Source: an uncultured Planctomycetaceae bacterium (GTDB taxonomy: Bacteria > Planctomycetota > Planctomycetia > Pirellulales > Pirellulaceae). From it: a stretch of 5,382 nt of DNA. The notes below the pieces were generated by a model, which searched no databases, was not told the origin of the DNA, and saw only the letters and a list, made by a program, of their open reading frames with translations. The stretch's first letter is position 1, and the number at the start of each line of letters is the position of its first letter. The stretch is taken from positions 1-5,382 of the forward strand of contig CALBTA010000420.1 in assembly GCA_937967755.1 (NCBI GenBank), written 5' to 3'. This document shows, one piece after another, positions 1 through 4,470 of the stretch. Made by a program: the position numbers and the translations under genes.

Positions 1-548
1 TCGCGAAGCGTCGTTATCAATAAAGCGAACAATGTGCTGTGTCATGAAATTGATGAGAACTTCGCAGGTACTCAGCTCTAACAACGGGCGGATGACGTCG
101 AGAGAAAACCCCGTCCATCCCTTTGGATCGATGAAAATGAACGGAAAATTCGATGCGTCCGCCGCGTCAATGAAGCCGCAAATCTCTTCGACCGAATCTT
201 CGAGCCGGGCGTTCCGCAATCCAACTTCGACATCCTCTACCTCACTCGCATAGTTTTCGAGTTGTGCGAACGCCATCTTGTCTTGCTCAATGAAGTAAGC
301 ACGAATGTTGACGTTCGCCCCCTTTTTGCGAGCTCGCCCCTTGCCTGTCGCAGCTTCTTGATTGCGATTGCAAAGGAGGTGTCCGCAAAGGACTCCGACT
401 TTGACTTCCGCGGGGCCGAGAAACAATCTACATAAGTGATTGAGTGCCATCGCTGGCCAATGATATAGGCAAACCGCTCCAAATACCGTTCTAGTATCTG
501 GTGTTTCGTGCGTGATTACTCACGACCTTAGTACAGTGAATCGTGCAT
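1..548 (-). pseudogene. tcmP: tcmP (three-Cys-motif partner protein), disrupted, 3' end outside window
   Basis: TcmP proteins are encoded beside DUF5131/Gp37-Gp68 three-cysteine proteins, as here; their biochemical role is not established. The reconstructed reading starts at ATG 548-546 with M-H-D-S-L-Y-stop-G-R-E-stop-S-R-T-K-H-Q-I-L-E-R-Y. It continues through I-T-Y-V-D-C-F-S-A-P (a Rossmann motif-I-like segment, usually F-[AS]-G-P) and F-A-D-T-S-F-A-I-A-I. After a frame change come A-Y-F-I-E-Q-D-K, F-P-F-I-F-I-D-P-K-G-W-T-G-F and E-V-L-I-N-F-M-T-Q-H-I, a strong family pattern. Three lesions are visible: TAA at 528-530 and at 516-518 (minus strand), and a frame change in the A5G5 run (318-327). 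The frame downstream of the run is open to base 1, so the C-terminal part lies outside. The only short intact start is TTG at 482, which would lose the K-H-Q-I-L-E-R-Y segment and has no Shine-Dalgarno. Pseudogene is the simplest reading; sequencing error could explain the frameshift but hardly both stops. Confidence 0.8.
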
Positions 549-604
549 GCGTGGCCGAGGCGTCTCTTCGCTTGTGAGGTGACGAATTCGGCTTTCCTCA
601 GAAT

Positions 605-651
605 AGTAGATGTGTATGATTATACACATTATGTTCACTTGTTAATCTACT
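605..651. repeat. Nested inverted repeats in the tcmP/DUF5131 divergent spacer
   Basis: An 8-bp perfect inverted repeat, ATGTGTAT (610-617) and ATACACAT (622-629), is separated by four bases. A second 7-bp pair, AGTAGAT (605-611) and ATCTACT (645-651), encloses it. The two share bases 610-611, so they could form one stacked cruciform-like fold or act as separate sites. The element sits 31 bp before the DUF5131 start and in front of the divergent tcmP remnant, a suitable place for an operator of a dimeric repressor. No regulator gene is in the window, so this role is inferred from position and symmetry alone. Confidence 0.5.
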
Positions 652-672
652 CTCAAGGAAAGAGATGAAAGC

Positions 673-678
673 GAGGAG
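673..678 (+). promoter_or_regulatory. Ribosome binding site of the DUF5131 gene
   Basis: GAGGAG lies three bases before ATG 682, a rather short spacing. An out-of-frame ATG at 665 sits behind an equally good AAGGAAAG and would open a short overlapping reading frame of about 46 codons. Initiation there could compete with the real start. The start at 682 is preferred because it begins the conserved family N-terminus (S-K-I-G-W-T-D-H-T). Confidence 0.5.
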
Positions 679-681
679 AGC

Positions 682-1428
682 ATGGCAGAGAACTCGAAAA
701 TCGGCTGGACCGATCACACCCACAATTTCTGGTGGGGATGCCACAAAGTCAGTGAGGAGTGCCGTTACTGTTACATTGCTGGGATTATGCGACGCGGCGG
801 GCATGAGCCGTTTGAAGGTCCAATGAGGACTAAGAACTGGTCGAATCCCCTGAAGTGGAATCGACAGGCAAGGGCAAATGCGGCTCGGCAGCGCATATTC
901 ACTTGTTCGATGTCCGATTTTTTCCACGCTGACGCGGATGCATGGCGCCCAGAGGCGTGGGAAGTGGTCAAACAGTGCGGTTGGCTAGACTGGCTTATTC
1001 TTACGAAAAGGCCCGAGGCGATTCAGGAACGGCTGCCGGATGATTGGGAAGATGGATATCCGAACGTGTGGCTTGGTGTCACGGCCGGCTGCCGAGCGTC
1101 AATGGACCGAATCAAGACACTTGCGACCATTCCCGCAGCGGTGAAGTTTGTCTCCGCAGAACCACTGCTGGAGAGTATCGATTTGCGCCCGTTTTTGGGG
1201 GAAATCGATTGGGTTATCACTGGGTGTGAACGGGCCCGAAAAGGGGACCGCAGATTGATGAATCTCGAGTGGGTACGAGAAATTGATCTGCACTGCCAGT
1301 CCGCAGGTGTGCCCCACTTCTTTAAGCAATACTATCGTGAAAATCGAGGCGTTCCTGTAGAAGATGGGATGCTCGATGGTGTGCCTACGCAAGCCTGGCC
1401 TCGCTCTCGGGATCCACTTTTCACGTAA
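682..1428 (+). CDS. DUF5131 / phage Gp37-Gp68 family three-Cys-motif protein
   Basis: 248 residues, apparently complete. Near the N-terminus, S-K-I-G-W-T-D-H-T-H-N-F-W-W-G-C leads into a C-x6-C-x2-C motif (C20, C27, C30, followed by Y31), the three-cysteine signature that gives the partner family its name. The motif resembles a radical-SAM cluster site, but catalytic activity is not shown. Other family landmarks are F-T-C-S-M-S-D-F-F-H (about 73-82), L-I-L-T-K-R-P-E (about 105-112), N-V-W-L-G-V-T (128-134), F-V-S-A-E-P-L-L-E (about 155-163), D-W-V-I-T-G-C-E-R-A (about 176-185) and a C-terminal H-F-F-K-Q-Y-Y. Where many relatives have G-G-E-S-G, this one has G-C-E-R-A, which appears to be the form found with TcmP. 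The gene is transcribed away from the disrupted tcmP and shows no internal damage. Such genes occur in phages and accessory regions; cellular function is unknown. Confidence 0.88.
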   Translation: MAENSKIGWTDHTHNFWWGCHKVSEECRYCYIAGIMRRGGHEPFEGPMRTKNWSNPLKWNRQARANAARQRIFTCSMSDFFHADADAWRPEAWEVVKQCGWLDWLILTKRPEAIQERLPDDWEDGYPNVWLGVTAGCRASMDRIKTLATIPAAVKFVSAEPLLESIDLRPFLGEIDWVITGCERARKGDRRLMNLEWVREIDLHCQSAGVPHFFKQYYRENRGVPVEDGMLDGVPTQAWPRSRDPLFT

Positions 1429-1491
1429 ATTTTCGCGTGGCTGTTGGAACCCTCTAGCCGTGAACGTCGTCTCATCGTTACACATGTGCGT

Positions 1492-1499
1492 GGTATAGT
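1492..1499 (+). promoter_or_regulatory. Possible extended -10 promoter before the secreted protein gene
   Basis: GGTATAGT, preceded by T at 1491, gives TGG-TATAGT, an extended -10 pattern (TG-n-TATAAT). No good -35 hexamer lies 16-18 bases upstream. The implied leader to ATG 1521 is only about 15 bases. Weak support, based on pattern alone in an 92-bp intergenic stretch that otherwise shows nothing distinct. Confidence 0.25.
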
Positions 1500-1509
1500 T
1501 ACTTCAAAT

Positions 1510-1515
1510 AGGTGA
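1510..1515 (+). promoter_or_regulatory. Ribosome binding site deciding start at 1521
   Basis: AGGTGA lies five bases before ATG 1521. A GTG at 1512 is in the same frame but lies inside this Shine-Dalgarno sequence, so the ATG at 1521 is the better start. It also leaves a well-formed signal peptide. Confidence 0.5.
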
Positions 1516-1520
1516 GTCAG

Positions 1521-2165
1521 ATGCTCAACGCGAAACTGGCGAACTTTTTCTTCGTGGCGGTCTCCGCAATCGGTGTCAGCTTTCACGGCAAGACTCTGGC
1601 TGGCGAAAAAACTTCACCCACCTCCATGCCAGAGGTCGGCAAGCCGGTGCATTGTCAGATTCGGGGCGAGGCGACTTGTAAGTTGGGCGAGCGTCCGCGG
1701 GTGGAGGTTTCGTTGGTGAATCAGACGGATGAAGAGATTTACCTGGTTGGCAGCCTGGATGCTTCGGATTGCAAGTGGCGTTACCCTTATTGCACGTTCG
1801 AAGTCACCGGCCCTGATGGCAAGTCGGTTGTCCACAAGGTCGCCCGTTGCGGGAATATGAATACGCTGCGGGCAAAGGACTTTGTGAAGGTCGCTCCGGG
1901 TGAGTCGTTCAACCCTTACAAGTCGGTGGACGGCTATGGATTTTTCGGCGCGCACCAACTGTTGGCCCGCAATTTTTCGCAGCCGGGCGAGTACCGCATT
2001 CGCTTCGTCTACTCGTCGGCCAGTGATGAGATCGCCAAGTGGGGCGGCGACGGCCGCGAGTTCGTCGGGGAGAACGCCGAGCTGGTCGGGCTATTCAAGC
2101 AAGTCCCCAAGACCGAAGTTCGCAGCGAAGAATTTGTGGTGACGGTTGTGGGTGAGGATGAATAG
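1521..2165 (+). CDS. Exported protein of unknown function, probable beta-sandwich
   Basis: 214 residues from ATG 1521. The N-terminus has the look of a Sec signal peptide: K5, hydrophobic residues about 6-21 (L-A-N-F-F-F-V-A-V-S-A-I-G-V-S-F), and a probable cleavage after T-L-A at residue 27. The mature part has alternating beta-strand-like segments: R-P-R-V-E-V-S-L-V-N-Q-T (about 58-69), I-Y-L-V-G, C-T-F-E-V-T-G-P-D-G-K (91-101), V-A-P-G-E-S (124-129), and G-E-Y-R-I-R-F-V-Y near the C-terminus. This order (ligand-like 'N-Q-T', 'G-P-D-G', 'P-G-E', then 'P-G-E-Y-R-I-R') recalls single Ig-like/BsuPI-type domains in exported proteins, but I do not recognise a named family. Five cysteines (45, 53, 84, 91, 110) could form disulfides outside the cytoplasm. 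It converges on the ATPase gene and has no operon partner here. Confidence 0.75.
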   Translation: MLNAKLANFFFVAVSAIGVSFHGKTLAGEKTSPTSMPEVGKPVHCQIRGEATCKLGERPRVEVSLVNQTDEEIYLVGSLDASDCKWRYPYCTFEVTGPDGKSVVHKVARCGNMNTLRAKDFVKVAPGESFNPYKSVDGYGFFGAHQLLARNFSQPGEYRIRFVYSSASDEIAKWGGDGREFVGENAELVGLFKQVPKTEVRSEEFVVTVVGEDE

Positions 2166-2213
2166 AGTGTTTGATGGTTTCGTTTCACATCAGCTCTGCT
2201 TGAATTTCGACAG

Positions 2214-2234
2214 CCCTCACCCAGGGGGAGAGGG
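2214..2234. terminator. Hairpin between convergent genes, possible two-way terminator
   Basis: CCCTCACCC, loop AGG, then GGGAGAGGG-type arm: five pairs, one A-A mismatch, three pairs. It lies between the stop at 2165 and the stop of the minus-strand gene at 2246-2248, so it can serve both. No T-run follows on either strand, so it may instead be one copy of a GC-rich intergenic palindromic repeat. A second small hairpin (GCGGC-TAC-GCCGC, 2242-2254) overlaps the stop codon of the minus-strand gene. Confidence 0.4.
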
Positions 2235-2245
2235 AACATGCGCGG

Positions 2246-4237
2246 CTACGCCGCTGCGAGAGGGCGAGAGGAACTGGCCCAGGTGATCCAGTCGGTCACT
2301 TCGGCCAGATCGGGCAGCGGGCCGCTGCGGATGATGCGTGCTCCCTCGGCCGTCGAAGAAAACGGGCCGACGACGCCCATCAGTTGGTGCGGATCTTTGG
2401 CGGCCAGGATTTGAGGTTCGTCGACCCCACAAGCAATGAGGATTTGGGCGTCGTGGCCACGCAAGCCGGGAACGCGGCACATCAGTTCCGACTGCCGCTG
2501 CCAACGCCGCACGCGGGCCGCATCGACGCGGCGGTTGTTCAGCTTCGCGGCGAGCTGATCGGCGTCGGCGTTCAGCAGGTCATTGACGGTGCGAATCCCC
2601 TGCGTGTGAAGCCGCTGGGCCATCTTGGCTCCGATCTCCGGCGCGTCGACGACCGGGTCGGCAGTGTTCAGATAAAAGCGAACCTTGCGTTGTTTTTCAG
2701 AAATTGAATTTTCGCGCTCGCCGCGCTGCGATGTTTCGCGATAAGATCGCTCGCGCCGCTGGCGGCTTCGCCTTTCAGACTTGCCATGACTACTACGCTG
2801 CGAACTCCGCTCGGACCGTGAACGTTCCGTTCGCGAACGTTCGCTGCGAGATCGTTCGCTGCGATTGCGGTATTGCCTTCGCCAATTCCGCAGGCGGGAA
2901 TGCGAATAGCGGCTGCGCGAGCCGCGGTACTGCCGCCCGGCGTCGGATCGGAAAAACCGCTTGAGGGCGTCGTGCAACTGGTCAACGTCGGCCCGGGCGA
3001 GTTCGCCGGCGTCGCGAATGCCGCACGCGGAAAGAATTTGCTCGTCGTCGTGCGTCAAGCCGGGAAACCGTTCTGATTTTCGGGAAGTTGTTCGCCGCCG
3101 CGATCGCTCCGACTTGGTGCGCTCATTCGAAACGGCCCGTTCTTCCGACACCACCCGCAGCGAAGCCCCGCTTCGCCCGGCTTGCCGGTTCGCCCCGTTG
3201 CGTTGTGCGCATTCGTCCATCACAACCGCGTCGTGATAGAGCCGCTGCGAACTTGCGTGCGAATCAAGCTCGCGGTTCATCGCACGGATCGCGTCCCAGT
3301 CTTGCGTGTCTTCCTGCGCAACGCTGGCAACCGCGCCTCCACACGTGCAGTTGCACGTTGGGCACGCGCCGCAATGACTTGCCTGCTCAACGGACTGAGA
3401 GGCAAACGCCAAATTGTTCTGTTGGCGAACCGCATGGTTCAAGGCGAGGCGGCGATCGCTGTGAATTTCGGCCTCGGTGAAAATGATGATCTGTTGATCA
3501 GCGGCGCAGTGGTTACGCAAGACAGTTAGCAGCGTGCGTGCCTCCAGGCTGCCAAGGTTCCAGAACGGGTCGTCCAGAATGATCGGCAGTGAAACTCCCA
3601 TTAGCCGGTGGTGATCGGCCATCGCCAGCGTCATGCTTAGGCGCAGCATATCGCGGCCGGCGGAAGTAAGTGTATCGTGCAGCGAACAGGCTCCGTCGGC
3701 TTTGAGAATTTCGAAACCAGTGCGGTCAAGGTTCGGCCGGAAGCGGGCGATGTGACCTTGGGTGATGCGATTCAAATACAGCGACGCCCGACGGAAAAAT
3801 TCCTCGTCGCCATCGGGTTGACCGCACAGGCGGCAAGGTTCTGCTGCCGCGAATTCGATGTTTGACGAGTGCTCACCACGATCGAGATGCAGTTCGTCTA
3901 GTTCTTCTCCGCGAAACTGCAAGCAGTACCAGCGGCGCAGCAAAGGCAAGTGCTGCTGGTCGATGGCGTCCAACTGATGGGCCGCGCCGGTGTGAAAGTT
4001 GCCCGCCGCCAGCACCTCGCCCGCGGGCGATTCGATGAGCACTTCGTCGCGGCGTTGCCTGGGAACGTCGAAAAAAAATGCTTGGCGGCCAAAGACAGCA
4101 TCGGCCAGCAGGCTATGGGCGATCTGCTTTTCACGCCCCCGCGGCCCGGCGATCATGTTCACACCCGGCTGCAAATTGTCAATCGCCGCGGGAGCATCAC
4201 TGGCAGGAACACCGCACTGAAAGGCTTTGATGATCAT
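2246..4237 (-). CDS. Compact SMC/Rad50-like ATPase with SR-rich linker and DUF4332 helix-hairpin-helix region
   Basis: 663 residues from ATG 4237-4235, chosen because AAGGAA stands seven bases upstream; the frame stays open 39 codons further, but those look non-coding. Domain order: degenerate P-loop G-P-R-G-R-E-K-Q (31-38); zinc-hook-like C-R-L-C-G-Q-P (135-141); ABC-type signature T-S-A-G-R-D-M-L-R-L-S-M-T-L-A (191-205); Walker B L-P-I-I-L-D-D-P-F (217-225); a cysteine cluster C289, 292, 295, 297, 299; Ser/Arg/Glu-rich linkers about 364-390 and 439-515; helix-hairpin-helix-like segments at 391-430, 530-565 and 588-620, the last two forming a DUF4332-type end with V-P-G-L-R-G-H-D-A-Q-I-L-I-A-C-G. 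Rad50/SMC relatives are ATP-driven DNA-tethering or nuclease partners, and helix-hairpin-helix units bind DNA; a cytoplasmic DNA-binding or repair role is inferred. Unlike those relatives, the arms between P-loop and signature are very short. No nuclease gene lies beside it in this window. Confidence 0.82.
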   Translation of the reverse strand: MIIKAFQCGVPASDAPAAIDNLQPGVNMIAGPRGREKQIAHSLLADAVFGRQAFFFDVPRQRRDEVLIESPAGEVLAAGNFHTGAAHQLDAIDQQHLPLLRRWYCLQFRGEELDELHLDRGEHSSNIEFAAAEPCRLCGQPDGDEEFFRRASLYLNRITQGHIARFRPNLDRTGFEILKADGACSLHDTLTSAGRDMLRLSMTLAMADHHRLMGVSLPIILDDPFWNLGSLEARTLLTVLRNHCAADQQIIIFTEAEIHSDRRLALNHAVRQQNNLAFASQSVEQASHCGACPTCNCTCGGAVASVAQEDTQDWDAIRAMNRELDSHASSQRLYHDAVVMDECAQRNGANRQAGRSGASLRVVSEERAVSNERTKSERSRRRTTSRKSERFPGLTHDDEQILSACGIRDAGELARADVDQLHDALKRFFRSDAGRQYRGSRSRYSHSRLRNWRRQYRNRSERSRSERSRTERSRSERSSQRSSHGKSERRSRQRRERSYRETSQRGERENSISEKQRKVRFYLNTADPVVDAPEIGAKMAQRLHTQGIRTVNDLLNADADQLAAKLNNRRVDAARVRRWQRQSELMCRVPGLRGHDAQILIACGVDEPQILAAKDPHQLMGVVGPFSSTAEGARIIRSGPLPDLAEVTDWITWASSSRPLAAA
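2801..2860 (-). repeat. Four tandem 15-bp units coding S-E-R-S-R
   Basis: Residues 460-479 of the ATPase read SERSR, SERSR, TERSR, SERSS. The DNA units differ at most third positions: Ser is coded by AGC, TCT, TCG, TCA, TCC and AGT, and Arg by CGA, CGC, CGT and CGG. The repeat is therefore kept at protein level rather than being a fresh DNA duplication. Further S-E-R and R-S-R words flank it. Confidence 0.85.
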
Positions 4238-4244
4238 CGAGCAG

Positions 4245-4250
4245 TTCCTT
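4245..4250 (-). promoter_or_regulatory. Ribosome binding site of the ATPase gene
   Basis: AAGGAA on the minus strand, seven bases before ATG 4237. It decides the start against the upstream in-frame ATG at 4354, which lacks comparable support. Confidence 0.65.
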
Positions 4251-4264
4251 TCTCCAAGACCCGC

Positions 4265-4306
4265 AATCCGGGCCGGCGTCGAGCGCTGAGGACGGCTCGA
4301 CGGATT
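4265..4306. repeat. Bulged inverted repeat in the leader of the ATPase gene
   Basis: CGTCGAGC (4277-4284) and GCTCGACG (4295-4302) are perfect inverted arms around a 10-base loop. The pairing extends with AATC (4265-4268) against GATT (4303-4306), leaving an eight-base GC-rich bulge on one side. It lies about 28 bases upstream of the ATPase ribosome binding site centre, so a folded leader or protein site is possible. No T-run follows it, so it is not a simple intrinsic terminator. Confidence 0.45.
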
Positions 4307-4394
4307 TGGTCGCAGGCCATTGAAATCGGCCCGAAAAGTACGCGCACTAGGCATTTATCGGCAACCATGTTGCAAGATTGTTACCAAAACTGGC

Positions 4395-4423
4395 GTGTCA
4401 GAATTGCTATCAATGGCGATAAT
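4395..4423 (+). promoter_or_regulatory. Candidate sigma-70-type promoter for the exported protein gene
   Basis: GTGTCA (4395-4400, four of six to TTGACA) and GATAAT (4418-4423, five of six to TATAAT) are spaced 17 bases apart. The expected transcript would begin near 4430, giving a leader of about 40 bases to ATG 4471. Elsewhere in the 233-bp spacer (4238-4470) there is a small GCAAC-CAT-GTTGC hairpin at 4361-4373; no convincing promoter for the minus-strand gene was found. Confidence 0.4.
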
Positions 4424-4458
4424 GAGCGTGGAATTCAGCCCATTGAGAAGAACTCGTT

Positions 4459-4463
4459 GAGGA
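4459..4463 (+). promoter_or_regulatory. Ribosome binding site of the exported protein gene
   Basis: GAGGA, seven bases before ATG 4471; it fixes that start, which is also followed at once by a signal peptide. Confidence 0.6.
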
Positions 4464-4470
4464 CAGAAAC

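Noticed and set aside
32..253. 73-codon plus-strand open frame
   Set aside because: It is antisense to the tcmP remnant, whose minus-strand frame reads through conserved TcmP motifs over the same bases.
516..530. Alternative genetic code with TAA read as Gln
   Set aside because: The neighbouring DUF5131 gene ends in TAA at the expected family length, and the tcmP reading also needs a frameshift, so gene decay explains more with less.
665..805. Short overlapping frame from ATG 665
   Set aside because: It has a fair ribosome binding site, but the peptide is low-information and out of frame with DUF5131; kept only as a possible start competitor.
598..927. 109-codon minus-strand open frame across the DUF5131 start
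   Set aside because: It is a shadow of the DUF5131 gene and its promoter region, with no recognisable motif.
2801..2860. CRISPR-like or satellite DNA repeat
   Set aside because: The units have no spacers, are 15 bp long, lie in frame within a coding region and differ at third codon positions.
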